Positions 29,540-44,200 of a stretch of DNA of 64,000 nucleotides are shown here, in pieces. The notes below the pieces were generated by a model. The model did not search any database, was not told the origin of the DNA, and saw only the letters and a list, made by a program, of their open reading frames with translations. This stretch comes from Bolinopsis microptera (lineage: Eukaryota > Ctenophora > Tentaculata > Lobata > Bolinopsidae). A program made the position numbers and the translations under genes. How positions within the stretch are numbered: the stretch's first letter is position 1; every line of letters starts with the position of its first letter. The stretch spans positions 16,486,945 through 16,550,944 of the forward strand of contig NC_087079.1 of NCBI RefSeq assembly GCF_026151205.1. The letters are read 5' to 3'.

Positions 29540-32500
29540 TTTAAATCTGTGAAATTTTGAACAAATTTTTGAAAAATTTCGTGCTTCAAAAATTAATTTT
29601 GGTACTAAAAGTTGTCTGACTAAGCTCATTACGATCCTGTAAGAATTTTTTCTAAATATTCAATATTTTAGGATCCCACTAATCGATTTTATGTGCCCCG
29701 GGTAATTTTCATTATTCACACTTAGGGCACTTTTGGTCCCAATTTTCGAAAATCAGGACAACAAATTCGGTCCACTCCCGGGGCGTTTTTTACAAAAAAT
29801 ACGTCGTACGAGATAAAAATTTGAAAATTAAAATTTTCAGAAATGTGTTTTTCCCCCTTTTGGGGGACACCTACCCCCTATTATTCACCCCCATTTTTCT
29901 CACCCGACCCCAGACTTCTCTTATTTCGTTGGTTCCCCTCTCTTCTACCAATTATATAGGAAAAAGGGTAATCGAGGGACTTTTTTTCGACGAAAAAAAA
30001 TTTTCACCGGGTTCGGAAAAATTTTTGTTTCTACCAACAAACAAAAAATCATGAAATCCCCATCTGTACGCGCCCCTCCACACGTTCTTAACCCCGGTTT
30101 TTTTTATACCAACAGTTCACAAATATTTACTTGTATGACCCCAATCTCAAATTTACCACCCAATTTACGCTATTAAAACCCCCTGAAACTCCCTCAACCC
30201 ACTTTTAATTCCCTTTAGGAGTGAAAACTTGAAAATATCATCTAAACAGCCTTAAATTGCCCCTTAAGGGTCTAATCGGGCGGATGAACTAAATGTCCCT
30301 TTACACCAAACCCAGAAACGTTCAATCGATATCTCGTGACGGTCACGGCATACCCCAAGGGAAATTCCCTTAATCGTTGGGGTTAACTAGGAAAGAGCTA
30401 TTTTGAGCCTTAAAATATGGGGGGAATTTTTAAATTTTATTAATTTCTACCATCCCCAAAAAGGGGGGGGGGGCTGAAATTTGGCTGTGGGGATCCTTTC
30501 CTCGATATCAACAAACCCTTCCCATTCGGGGCCTCCTTTAAAAGGGGAACTCTTTGGAATTAAGAAAAGGATATTTAACTTTACTTAACAGAGGGTTACC
30601 AATCTGAAACCAGTGCCCCTACCTAGGGTGAAAAGGGGGCCCTATAGTTTGCAGAAGGGGGGCCTTTTTTGAACTGTGGGGGTTTTCGGGTTTACAGAAA
30701 AAATTTGACCCATTCGGGTTTTAAAACCTCCTATTAACAATTTTGATGACAAAATTTGCGATAGCGCCCATCTGATTCTCTTTTTCCCCATTTTAATCAA
30801 GGCCTTAACCAACAAGGTTTTCGTTCAAAAAACCCGGAAATCGTATTTTTTAACTTTTGAAGTAACCCGGCCCAAAGGGGTTTCGGGGCTCGTCAAAAAT
30901 TTCTTCGAATAAAAAATTTTATCTGCTTATCTAAAACAAATTAAAAAATAAGGGCTACCTCATATAAGTTTGGCCCATTTTTTTTTTCCCCCAGAATCAA
31001 TCCCCCCAATCTGGACAAAAGGTTTTTCAACTTTGTTTGAATCTTTGCTCCAGTAATTGGAAAATTTGTGGTTTTAACCTAAAAAGATCGTCGAGGGTTT
31101 GTCGAGTTTTAAAAAAATTTTTTAGAGTTCACCTGTTAAATCCAATGACTAAATTAAAAAAATTTTGTAATAAAAAATTGAGCACTTTAAAAAAGAACCA
31201 TTTCACTGTAATACAACTACTTTTCATAAAAATAAAATTATAAAAAAAAAGCAATCCAAAAAACCGCAAAAATTAAAATATTTGTTGCACCCTTTAAAAA
31301 ACGTAATGAATAAATCAAGCCCCAATTCTTTCATCCCCCCACAGCCACACCAAAATACAAAACCAAAAAACCCCCAAAAAATTTTTTTTGCGGATAAGGG
31401 GGTGGGGCAAACATGGCCCAGCCCTTACCCCCACCCCCCTTTTTTTGAAAAACTTTTTAAATCATGGGGGTCATGTAAAGACGCCGGCCAAAAGGGGGAA
31501 CCTATTTTTAAGGAAAAAATTGGTTTAGGGTTCGGGCCCATTTACAATGGATTTAACGTCGGCTCTGGAAAGGAAACCCCCAAATGACGTTAAAAGGGGA
31601 CGGGACCCAGGACGGGGAAAAGGTCTGTAAGTCAAAAACTCCTTTAGGGGGGTTTATCTTTTGGGGGTTGCTACTTCGTACATTCTTTCCCTTAACAATT
31701 AAACAAACTACGAATTATTTTTTTTAACTTTTTTTCCGATTATTTGAAATTTTACAATATTTTATATTTTTATAATTAAAAAAATTAAAAAATTTCAAAC
31801 TTAAAATTTTTTCAATTTGCATTTCTGAATGTTTCAATCGTGGATTTTTAATCTGGAATTTTGAAAAAATTTTTTGAAAAATTTCTGTTTCAAAAATTTA
31901 ATTTTTTTGGTACAAATTGCTCTGACAAACTCTTTTAACGACCCGAAAAATTTATGTCAAAATATTCAATTTTGGGAGTCCCACATCACTCACGTTATCG
32001 GCTACAGGGGTGGATTTTCATTATTCACCTTGGGGCAACTTTGGGGCCAAATTTAGAAAATCAAGACAAAAAAATTCTGTCCAGTCATGGGTTTATACAT
32101 ATTTTACATGGGTAGCGACTGTGAAAAGTTTGAAAATTAAAATTTTCAGAAAATGTGTTATTAGCCTTTGGGGGAAAACCTAGGGCCCCTCTTTTAATTC
32201 ATCCCCATTTGGCTGCTCCCCCCTCCCCGGACTTCGTCTTATTTTCTTTGGTTTCCCTCTCTCTTATACAATTTACTAGCTAGGTAAAAATAATGAGGAG
32301 ACAGTTTTCGACGTAAACGATTTCCCGGGTTACAAATCTTTTTTCCCAAATGAACAAAAAATCAGTGCACTGCCTCTGTACCGCCCTCACCATGTTTTAA
32401 ACCAGGTTTTTTTTAAACCCAAACATGTTCCAAATTTTATTGTATTCCCCCAAACACGAATTCCCCCAAATTTTCACGCTATTAAAAACCCCTGCACTCC

Positions 32501-35500
32501 ACTGAAAACCCCAACCTTAATTACCTTATATGGATTTTAAATGACTGTCAAAATCAGTGCTGAAGCCCTAATTCCCTTTAGGTGCGTAATGGTTTCCATA
32601 TGCTAAAGCACCCTATCCCAACCATAACGCGCTAAAAAGTTTTCTCGGGACGTCACTACAGTTTCCCAAAAATTTCTCTATATGGCGTTCCCCTGAAAAC
32701 TGGAAAGAGCTATTTTACCCTTTAATATGCGGGTATTTAATTTATTAATTTTTCCCCCCCCCAAGCAGGTGGGGGTGGGCTGAAATTTGGCCCTGTGAAT
32801 CGCTTTTCCCGTACAACAAAGACCTTCAAAAATTTCGGCGGGCCCCCTTTTTCAAGGATTTTTTGGGAATTAAAAAAAAAATACTTATATTTACGTGTAA
32901 CAGGGGGTTACCAACAAAAGAACGGGAGATCGCCGGGAGCTGATCGCTGGGATAAAAGGGGGTCCCTTAACTCTGCAAAGGGGGGCCTCATTTGAACTGT
33001 GGGGGTTTTAAAGTTTAAAACAATTTGATTGCCTTCGGGTTTAAAAACCTGACTTTAAAAATTTTGATGACACAATTGCGAAGCGCCTTCTGAGTCTCTT
33101 TTCCCGTTTCGATCACTAGGCCCAACCAACAAAGTTTTCGTTAAAAAAAAACCGGAAATCGTTACTTTTTAAACTTTTGAATAAGGCCCGGGCCCAGAAA
33201 GGGTTCTGGGCTCGCTAAATTTTTCGAAGTATAAATTATCGCATTGTTTGAAACGAATTATTAAAAATAACGGATACTTAAAAGGCTTGGTCACATTGTT
33301 TACCCCCCCGAATCAATCTCCCAATTGGAAAAAAAGGTTTTTTTAACTTTTGTTTGGATCTTTCTCCGTAATTGGTAATGTTTGGGTTTTAAACCCTACC
33401 AAACTCGTCGCGGTCTTTTTGTATTTTTTTGGGAACAAATTTTTTCGAGTATCACCTTTAAATCCAAATGTCTAAATAAAAAATTGAAATAAAAATATTG
33501 TCAAACTTTAAATAAACCATGTCGCTGTAAGTACAACACAATTTCAGTAAAAAATAAATTTTAAAAAAATAAAAGCATCCTAAAACCCGTCAAAAATTGA
33601 AATTTTTTGCTTCGCATCACTTTTAAAACGATCAGAATAATAGTCAACTGCCCCTTTCAATGTTCGACCCCACCACTCCACCCCAAATGATTCAAATAAC
33701 AAAAAAACCCACAAATATACATTTATTCTTGGGGGAGGGGGTGGGGGCGACAGGGCACATCACTCAATTACCCCGGGGCCCCCCGGGTTTTATATAAAGG
33801 GTTTTTAAGTAAAAGGGGGGCACTTCATGACCCGGCCTGAAGGGGGAAAACTATTTTAACGGGATATTAAAACTTGAGCATATTGGGGGCGATCCCCCTG
33901 AGACGAATGGATTTTGAGAGTCTGAAAGCGGGCGGGGTGGGAAGCCCCCCCCTGCGTTTAAAGGCGAGGAGCCCCAACCGTGGGGGGGAGTTTTAAGTTC
34001 AAAAAAAACTCCGTTTGATGGGGGGTGGAGTTGGGTGGGGTTCGGGGTGTTTCAGATTCGTACATTCCTTCTGACCTGAGGGAAAACAGATTAGAACAAC
34101 ATACTAAAGTTATTATTTTAAACATTTTACCATTTTTTGTAATAAAATTTTTGTGATATTATTTTTGTAATTAAAATTTTTAAAGAATTCAAATTTGCAA
34201 ATTTAATTTGCAGTTTCTGAATGTTACAATCTGTGGTTTTTAATCGTGAAATTTTGAAAAAAATTTTGAAAAATTTCGGCTTAAAAAATTAATTTTTGGT
34301 ACTAAAATTTTCGTCTGCTATCATTCATCTTTAAAAATTATGTCAAAATATTCAATATTTGGGGCCCCATTTTCCCGACGTTATCGTGCTACACGGTAAA
34401 ATTTATTCCACTTGGGGAAATTTTTGGTAAAAAATTTATCGAAAATCAAGCAAAAAATTCGTCCGTCATGGGCTTATTACATATAATACGGGGCGTAGCA
34501 CTGATGAAAATTTTTAAAATTTAAAAATTTTCAGAAAAGGTTTTTGGCCCGTTTTGGGGGAGCAACCTGGGGCCCTCTATATATTCTCCCCATTTGGGCT
34601 GCACCCCCCGTCCCGGGGCTTCGTCTTACCGTCTTTTTCCCCTTCTTCAACCAAGTTACTAGCAGGTAAAAAGGTAATCGAGGGACTTTTCGACGTAACA
34701 ACTTTTTCACCTTTCGGACAATCTTTGTTCACCAACAACCCAAAAAATCAGGCACTCCCATCTTACCCCCCCCAATGTTTTTTAAACCAAGTTAGCTTTA
34801 TACCAACATGTTCCAAAAATTTTTTACTTGTATGTCCCCCTAACATCAATTCCCACCAATTTCACGCTATTACAACTCCTCAACCACTGAAAACTCCAAC
34901 TTTTAATTACCCTTTTTTGGGATTTAAGAGCGGGAAATATCCGGCTAAAAAACCCTTTTAAATTTCCCCTTTTTGGTGCGAAATGGGGGTCTGCATATAC
35001 CCAATTCACCGCTATCCCCAACAAGTAAACCCCCTCAATCATTCGTGACGTCACAAAAGCTACCAAGGAAAATTCTTTTTGGGCCTTCGGGTAAACTAAA
35101 AACTAGTTACCTTAAATATGGGGTATTTAATTTTTTTTAACTTCTCCACCCCCAAGGTGGCGGTGGAGCTGAAATTGGGCCTGTTAAATCGCTATTCCTG
35201 CGATTCAACAAGCACCGCTTCCAATTTTTGGCGAGCCCCCCTTTTAAAGGGAGGACTTTTAGGAATTAAAAAAAAGGGTACTTTCTTTTACTTTAACAAG
35301 GTACCAGTCTAAGACGACGGGGAGATCGGGGGAGCGATCGTAGGGATAAAAGGAGTCCCTTTAAAACTTGCAAAAGGGGTGGGCCTCTATTTAACTGTGT
35401 GGGTTCAGGTTATACAAAACAATTTTGATGCATTCTTTATAACCTGCACTTTTAAAACAATGTGATGACACAATTGCGTACGCCCATCTGTTTTGTCTCT

Positions 35501-38030
35501 TCTTCCCATTTCAGTCCTAGGCCTCAACCGACGAATTTTTCTTTAAAAAAAACCGGGAAAATCTTATTTTTTTTAAATTTTTTGAAGAAAGGGCCCCGGG
35601 CCCTGGGGTTTCGGGGCTCGTCAAAATTTTCTTCGAATTTTAAAATTATTGTTTGACGAAACGATTTTTAAAAATAAGGGACTCCCTCAAAAAGGGCTGG
35701 TCACATTGTTTTGCCCCCAAATCAATTTCACCAATCGGACAAAAGTTTTTCAACTTTGTTCGGGAATCTTTGCTCCTAATTGGTAATTTTGGGGGTTATA
35801 ACCTACCAAGACTCGTCGACGGTCTTGTCGTGATTTGGAACAAATTTTTTGATACCCTTTTAAAACCCAAATTACTAAATAAAAGATTTTGTAACCCAAA
35901 AAAATTGTAGCAACATTTAAATAAACCCAAAGTCCCTGTAGTCCCTACAATTTCGAAAAAAATTTAAAAAATAAAAGCAATCTAAAACCGTCTAAAATTG
36001 AAATTTTTGCTTCGCACCCTTTTGAAAACATACTAACTTTTTGTCCCCCTCCCCACCATTTAAATTTTCGATCCCCCAACCCAACCCAAAATTCAAAAAA
36101 CGACAAAAACACCACAAAAAAATCTTTTTTCGGGAAGGGTGGGGGCAAACAGGCACATCATATATCTCCCGGGACCCCCCGATTTATTTAAAGCGGTTTT
36201 TTAACTTTGGGGTCACTGACTGCCCGGCCTAACGGGGAAAACCTATCTTAAGGGGTAGTTAACATTGAGTTCATGGTTTTGGGGGCGAGTCCCTGGACGA
36301 AGTGGATTTGAGATCTGATGGGGGGTGGTAAGGGACGACCCCAATACGTTTAGAGGCGGGGGTCCGGACGACGGGGGGGAGATGCGAAAGTTGGGAAAAA
36401 CTCCATTTGATGGGAGGGGGGGTTAGGGGGGTTTCGAGGTTTATCTACTTGAATTCCTTCGCCCTAGGAAAACAATTAAACCTACTGAATTATTATTTTA
36501 AAATTTTCCCGATTATTTGTAATACAAATTTGTAATTTTTTTAGTATTAAAACAAATTAAAAGAATTAAAATTCAAATTTCAATTTGCAGTTTCTGAATG
36601 TTATCAATCTGGGGTTTTTAAACTGTAAAATTTTTTAAACAAATTTTTAAAAAAATTTCGTGCTTCAAAAATTAATTTTGGGTACTAAAGTTGCTTCTGA
36701 CTAAGTCATTACGATCCGTAAAATTATGTAAAATTTTCAATATGTTGGGACCCCCACATACAGCTCGACGTTAGGGCTACACGGTAAATTTTTCTTTTCA
36801 CACTTAAAAAATTTTGGGTACCAAATTTATCGAAAATAAAAGGGACAACAAATTTCGGGCCACTCAGGCCTTATTACATAAAATAGCAGGCAAGCGACTG
36901 TTTAAAATTTTGAAAATTAAAATTTTCAAAAAATTTTTTTTTTGGGGACTCCTTTTGGGGGAAAACCTGGGGCCCTCTTTTTTTACCCCTTGTAGGCTGT
37001 ACCCCGTCCCCAACTTTCGTTTACTTTTTTGGGTTTCCCACCCCTTTCTTATACCAAGTTAAAGTGGGTAAAAGGAAAATCGGGGGCATTTTCGCCCGAA
37101 CCGATTTCACCCGGTTCAAAAATCTTTTTTTCACCAATGAAAACAATCGTGCACTGCCATCGACCGTCCTCACACACTTTTTCAAAACCAAGTTAGTTTC
37201 CCAACATTTTACGAAAATTTACTTTTTTACCCTAAATTCGATTCCCACCCTTTTTTCCGCTTTAAAAACCCCCGCAACCCCACCAACTCCAAAAGCTTTT
37301 AAATTACCCCCTTATATGGATTGTAATGAGCTGTGAAATATCCTGCTAAACAGCTTATTGCGCCTTATAGGGTGCGAAAGGGGGTTGCATGATATCTGTC
37401 AGCGCAATCATCCAAAACCAGTAACGCGCTCAATCGATATCCGTGATTTCCGGACGTTTCCCGGGGAAATTCTTTTTCCTTCCCGGTTTTAAACGGGGAA
37501 GACTTTTACCTTAAATTGGGGGATATTTTTTTTTTATTAACTCTACCCCCCAAAGGGGTGGCGGTGGAGCTAAAATTTGGGCCTGGGGATCGTTTTCCTC
37601 GTATCAGACAAAGCCCCTTCACCCATTCTGGCCCTCCCTTTACGGAACTCTTAGGAATTAAAAAAAGGTACTTAATTTTAGGTAACAGGGGTTAGAGTTC
37701 TAAGCCGCGGGGAGATCGTGGGGGGGTTTGATCGCTAGGGATAAAAACGGGTCCCTTAAAACTCTGCAGAAGGGGGCCTCTATTTGAAGTGGGGTTCAGT
37801 TATACAGAAAAATTTGATTGCACTTGGGTTTAATAACCTGCAAATTACAATTTGATACCAATTCGATAGCCCCCTTCTGATGTTCCTTTTTCCCCCGTTT
37901 TCAGACACTGGCCCTAACCAGACAAAGTTTTCGTTCAAAAAACCGGGGAAATCGTTTCTTTTTAAACTTTTAAAGTAACCCCCTCCCCAAAGGGTTTTCT
38001 GGTCGCTAATTTCTTCGAATATAAAAATCT
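29540..38030. repeat. tandem copies of the duplicated segment with corrupted sequence
   Basis: Roughly 2.4-kb units begin near 29540, 31736, 34126 and 36506, each following the order of copies B and C. Every few bases show homopolymer gain, collapse of mixed dinucleotides into runs, or dropped bases, while the clean copies differ by only a few percent. The terminal-exon and PLAT regions can be recognised but not translated. The unit junctions fall in the intron before the terminal exon, joined to TTTGTAATA..AATTAAAAG sequence like that at 50.6-51.1 kb. The error style is technical, so coding calls here are unsafe. Confidence 0.85.
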
Positions 38031-40311
38031 CTTTGATCTGAAACGAATTATTAAATACGGACTACCTCATAGAAGGCTTGGTCACATTGTTTATGTCCCC
38101 AGAATCAATCTCACCAATCTGGACAAAAGGTTTTCAACTTTGTTCTGAGGATCTTTGCTCCAGTAATTGGTAATGTTGTAGTTTATAACCTACCAAGACA
38201 CGTCGACGTCTTGTCGTAGTATTTGGAACAAATATTTTACGAGTATCACCTGTTAAATCCAATGTACTAAATAAAAGAATTTGTAAATCAAAATAATTGT
38301 AGCAACATTTAAATAGAACCATGTCAGCTTAAGTACAACTACATTTCAGTATAATGAAATTATAAAAATAAAAGCAATCCTAAAACCGTCAGTAAAATTG
38401 AAATATTTGCTTCGCATCACTTTGAAAACGATACATGAACTAATAGTCCACACTGCCTCCATATTCAATGTTCGATCCCAGCCACAGTCCACACCAAATG
38501 ATTCAAATAACGACTAAAACACCACAATATAATACATTTATTCTTGCGGATGAAGGGTGCGGGCGAACATGCACATGCACTCATATACTCCCAGGAGTCC
38601 CCCGAGTTTAGTATAAGGCGGTGTTTTAAGTCTAGTAGGGGTCCACTGTCACTGACGCCGGCCTGACGGGGAACCTATCTTAACTGGAGTAGTTAACATT
38701 GAGTTCATGGTTAGGGGCGAGTCCCACTGAGACGAAGTGGATTTGAGACGTCTGTAGCTGGCGGTGGTAAGGAAGACGATCCCAATGACGATTAGAAGGA
38801 CGAGGAGTCCCAGGACGACAGTGGGGAGGAGAGTGCTGATAAGTTCGGAAAACTCCAGTTTGATGGGAGGTGGAGTTAGGTCGGGTTTCGAGGGTGTTAT
38901 CAGTACTTCGTATCACTTCCTTCTGACCTGATGGAACAGAGTTAGAGACTACTGAAGTTATTAGGTTTTAGGATTTTACCGATTAATTTGATGAAAGGTG
39001 CGAGGAGAGAGTTTGGTGTTTTTACCAGCAGTTTCTAGCGAAACAAAACAAAGCAGCTAACCCAAGACCCAAGAACTAACCAGAAGTAGAACAGAGAAAA
39101 GTGAGAGAATGGACAGCCTGGGTGTTCCAGTTGAGCAGGGAGAGGTGGAAGTGAGACGAGGTTTTAATAATGTTCACATCACCGCCAGCTCTGTCGTCTA
39201 ACGTCACCTGAACAAGGTTCCAGCTTTGAGCTAGTTTGTAATTTTATAAATAGATATAAAATTATAAAATAATAGACTGACCCGACGGTCACTGCATTGC
39301 CTGGGGAGTGGCGTCATGTTTCTCTATGCTAATGTTTTGGAGAATTGGCTACCTAGAAAATATCGGATTTGCGAGGCAAAACTTTAAAAGGCAAGACAGA
39401 GTGGTTCTCTACCCTCTAGTCTATGATATTTACCTGAACAAGCGAAAAGTCTCCCTCCAAAAGGAAGATATCAGTAGTAGGACTCTCTGAAGAGAGAGAA
39501 GTCTTCTCTCCAGATAACTTAAAACCTGTAGAAAGTTATGAAACTTGCAGTTAGTGGTACGTTAAAGTGTCTGTATCTGTTATTAGCACGGTCTGCCAAG
39601 ATAATCTCTAGTCACGTGATGTGTGATGTCATAACACGTGTGATGTGTGATGTCATAACACGTGTTCTACTCGAAAAAGTAATTGTTTCTGGAGGTTAAA
39701 ATATGTAAGGGCAAGTTTACTCACGTGATACGAATGGTATCTGGATGGAGCTGGATACAGCACCCTTTACTTTTACAGTCACCAGCGGAGATACGGTAGA
39801 TACAGCTGCAAAAAATAATCGGTTAGATCTGCTGAATAAGTGGTTTAATTGGTGGTTTTGTAACTAATATGATACTTAAGTTTCTCTCTTTCTGTTCTCT
39901 TCTCTCTTTCTCCCTTTCTGTCCCTCCCTCACAGCCTTACCTTACATTCCGTAATTTTTAATTAAGTTTGAGTGTGTTCTTTCACTCTCACTGGTAATAT
40001 TTCATAATTTTGTTGGAGGTATGTACATTTTACTTCGGTCACTTGAAATTGCTTTTTTTCGGAGGCCTTGGTGCTGGTTTCGACTGAGCGGGTTCATACT
40101 TTTGCAACTTCTTAACTGTCAAAATTGTTACACTAGTTGGCCATTGCATTGGTAGACACAATCTTAGCAAAATACTGCTAAATTGCAGTATTAAATTGCA
40201 GTACATATTAAATTACAGTATTATATTTTCATATTAAATACGCAAACGATAGCCATCTTGTATGCCATGCTCCCGGAAATTATTAGACTGAAAATAGTCC
40301 AAATTTCAAAG
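36506..40311. repeat. duplicated segment, copy D (clean from about 38030)
   Basis: The last unit of the array. From about 38030 the sequence becomes clean and continues past the terminal exon through all upstream exons to 40311. Copy B matches this full extent to 47574, so the longer 3.8-kb form is present in both. Confidence 0.82.
38606..39805 (-). pseudogene. membrane protein 3' exons, copy D, frameshifted
   Basis: Upstream exons are intact in form: 39725-39805 (81 bp), 39434-39486 (53 bp) and 39081-39207 (127 bp), with donors and acceptors as in copy B. The terminal exon (about 38606-38930) has small indels compared with copies A-C (an extra AT near 38912, a lost A near 38666), which shift the frame. 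These may be true mutations or residual sequence errors at the edge of the corrupted block. Confidence 0.6.
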
Positions 40312-40599
40312 AATATCTTATAATCATTAATGTAATATCTAATCTCGGTATCGTGTTATTGCAACGGTCATCATGTATAATGTTCTATTCAGTATTCTCA
40401 ACAGTTGATATATGTAAACTATAAGCATTTGAATAATATGTGGGTAATAATAGGGAGGCGGTGCAAGCCTTTCAAACAGATTAACAGATCAAGTTAAATT
40501 ATATTACGTCATATCAGCTATTAAATTGATATTACAACCCTGTCCATTAAGAAGGAGGTAGCCACGTGACCACTTTCATCTATTCAGCTAATATTCATT
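40312..40599. other. short unique stretch between copies D and B
   Basis: AT-rich, no features seen. Confidence 0.4.
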
Positions 40600-41277
40600 A
40601 TTCAGCCAACATATTATTCAGAACATGCTAAATTGAACAGTTTAAATGTTATCAATCTGTGAATTTTTAATCTGTGAAATTTTGAACAAATTTTTGAAAA
40701 ATTTCGTGCTAAAAGTTGCGTCTGACTAAGCTCATTACGATCCTGTAAGAATTATTTCAAAATATTCAATATGTTAGGAGTCCCACATACAGCTCGATGT
40801 TATCGTGCTACACGGTGAATTTTCATTATTCACACTAGAGGCATTTTTTGGTACCAAATTTATCGATCAAAATCAGAGACAACAAATTCTGTGCCAGCTC
40901 ATGGCGCTTATTACATAGCAGTGCCGTAGGATGAAAAGTTTGAAAATTAGTTACAAATTTTCAGAAAATGTGTTATTGGACTGCCGATCTGGGGAGCAAC
41001 CTAGGGCCCTCTATATATTCATGCCCATTGTAGGCTGCATCCCCGATCCCCGAGACTTCGTCTTACTTTCGTCTGGTTTCCACTCTCTCTTCATACCAAG
41101 TTACTAGCTAGGTAACAAGGTAATCGAGGAGACAGTTTTCAACGTAACAACGATTTCAGCCGGTTCGGACAAATCTTTATTCTAACCATTTGAACAACAA
41201 ATCAGTGCACTTCCATCTGTACGCGCCCTCACACACTGTTCTAAAACCAAAGTTAACTTTATAACCAACATAGTTTA

Positions 41278-44200
41278 TATAAACAAAAGCTCTAAGAAAC
41301 AGATAGTAAACAAAGTAAACATTTCTGTCCCCTAATCTTTCTCAAACAAAAGTCATGCAATTTGCATACTTCTCCATTTAACTCTATTCTGAGCAATTAA
41401 CGTTAAATAGTTCAAATCACATAAATTATTTAACGATAATTTTCGGACACTAAGGTCGTGTAGAATCAGTGAGAAAAGGTTTGACTGCGGTCTTCCACGC
41501 CGCCCTTGAAGCTGTAAGGTGTTGACAGCAAAAACAAGCGACGAATAGGCAGGGCCATCTGTAGGCCCACGCAGTACATGTCCGAGCATCCTCCACCGAC
41601 TACGAGCCACTTTAGCTGACAATGGTTCGCTATTGCAGCGTTTATACAAGTTCTTGTTGGAGATGATGTGAGGGTATTTGTAATTCAAAATTGATCGCAG
41701 ATGACGTCTGTGAGCAATATCTAGTTTTTCCAATACTGATTTAGGGGCAGCCCAGCAAGATGAATTGTACATTAAAACGGATACTACCAGAGCCTCATAC
41801 AACAGAAGCCTCTTGCTCAGAGGGATCTTATGGTTCCAAGCTTTCTTGTATTTGTTAAACGCGGCATATCCCAGACATATCCTTCTAGAGATGTCCTCCT
41901 TACTACAAAGCATGGAGCCAAGCGTGATACTCTTTCTCCAGAGCTCGTTCCCTGCAATTGGCTTACCCTGATCGTCTTTAGCTCCCTTTTCAGCTAAGTA
42001 CACATGAGTGAAATCAGTTTTGTCTTCGTTAACGAAGAGATTCCAATCTTTAAGGACTTCTGTTGCAATAGGCAACAGCTCCCTCAGATTGTCTTCATCT
42101 TCATCATTGAAGTCGATATCATCAGCATACTCACTGTCAAGTGGAAGACCAATATCGGTGATAGGTGGGTTAGGCCTATTCGTTGCAGTTTCAAGCCTGT
42201 TACGGAGGTCACGCAAGGCACCCGCTAAGACAAGTGTGAACAAGCATCCAGACAGACAGTCACCTTGGAATGCACCGAGAAAACTCTGGAATTCAGCAGA
42301 CAGTGTACCGTTGATGTTGACTTTGAGCTTGGTGTTGGAAAGCAAAAGTCTTACCAAACGGACTTCGTCATCATCACAGCCACACTCAACAAGAAGATCG
42401 AGGATGGTAGATCGTCGTATAGTGTCAAAGGCACTAGACATGTCGATCCCCATGCGATGGTATTCCCACCTCTTCCTCTGGACAACTGATAACATCACAC
42501 GCTGGCACCATACAATGTCAGCACATGATCTACCCTGCTTGTAAGCACATTGCCATGGACCAGTGAAGGCATTGACTTTATTCTCAATTCTCTTCAAGGT
42601 TGCCATTGAAAGAATCTTTCTAACAGCATTTGAGAGAGTGAGGGGTCGTAGATTCTTCACTGGACCAATGGGCTTATTTGGCTTCTGTAAGGGGGTAATG
42701 TTTGCCTGTCCAATGGGGTCAAGGTAGGAATTGGTCTCGAAGCTTCTATTGATAATGTCTGCAAAACGTCTGTGTACTGATCCAGTAGAATACTTGAGAA
42801 GCTCATTAGGAATCCCATCTGGGCCGTTAGCTCGACCATTTTTGAGACTTCTAGCAGCTGATCCGATTTCTTCACTAGTGAATGGCTTAACTAGTGGGCG
42901 AGGAGGTCCTACAAAAGGTTCTAAAGGTGCTTCATCACGAGTAAGTTGTTGCTCAAGGTACTTAGCAACTACGGCAGCTTTACCAGTGTCTGTTGCAATA
43001 TTGCACCCTTGCTCATCATGAACACCAATACTAGAAGGGGCTTTACTTTTAGGTAAGTTCAGGGTTCGAACAGCTTCAAACATTTTCTTACTATCTGTTG
43101 TTGAACTGATGGTATTACAGATAGCATCAGCAGCAGCTGATCGTATGTTAGAAAGTCTCTGCTTGATCTGATTGGTGAGGCAGTTAATAGATGATCTAAG
43201 TGAGGTTCTGTCTAAAGACTGGTTATCATTAAGCTGCTGTCTCAACAAGTAACGCTGGCTAGATAAGTTTTTCACCTCATCATCGTCGCTGCGATTACGT
43301 TTCCTGTGTCTGATGACACCAATTGACGATTTTGCAGCATCCTTTATGGACTCAAGTAAGCCATTCAAGTCTGAATTTGGATCCAGAGCAGAAACAGTGT
43401 TACTTAAGTTATCATCTAAGGATTGACGATATTTCACCTGAATGGTGGGGTTCGAGGTGAGTTCAGAGGTGTTGAACTTTAAGGATGACTTGGAGTGGCG
43501 TTTATAGCAAAGACAGATGTCCTTAAAATCTACTCTAGTGACAACAAATCTGTGATCAGAGTATGTCAAGGTACCTGCATAAGATCTAGAATCTTGTAGC
43601 ATTGGCTTCGACCTACTTCGACACAGGATGAAATCGATCTGAGAATAGACCGGGATCGTCTTTTTACTATTTCGCCCGGCACTCCAGTCCTTCCTCCAGC
43701 CAGTGTAGGTGGTCGTATGTCGGGCAGGATGATAAAAACCAGTGTTGGAGGCAAAGAGGTCAAATTCTGATAACAAGTCTAACAAGTTTTCTCCCATATC
43801 GTTGCGCAAACCCATACCATGTTTACCCATGAAACGACCAAAACCAAAGTCCTTATCTGAAGCAGTCATTTTTCCCAACTTTGAATTAAAATCTCCCAAA
43901 ACAAATATCTCAACATTAGCAGGGACGTTTAGAGCGTCCCTAACTTGGCCATAAAAATTAATCAACAGTTGTTGATCATTTTCTGCAAGTTTCTTGTGTG
44001 GCCCATATACATTGACCACCCTACATTTGATAAATTTTCCAGATTTTGTAGGGAGTTCTAGGTCCAAAAAGCTTACTCGATCACTGATACTGTTCCAGCA
44101 TACCACATAGTCAATAAATCGGGGACTGATAACAAAACCGAGTCCATAGTGCCGGCCATTTTTCTGCTCAAACAATAATAGTTTGTATCCGTTGCTAAGA

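Noticed and set aside
29821-37336. Many ORFs of 60-135 codons in the corrupted block
   Set aside because: The frames are created by sequence errors in known repeat copies and do not correspond to frames in the clean copies.
29540-38030. Hypermutation of repeats (RIP-like or editing)
   Set aside because: Changes are mainly homopolymer gain and base loss in all contexts, not directional C-to-T or A-to-G, and they start and stop abruptly. Sequencing error fits better.
42008-42544. 178-codon plus-strand ORF and other ORFs opposite the LINE
   Set aside because: Antisense shadow of the reverse transcriptase coding region.
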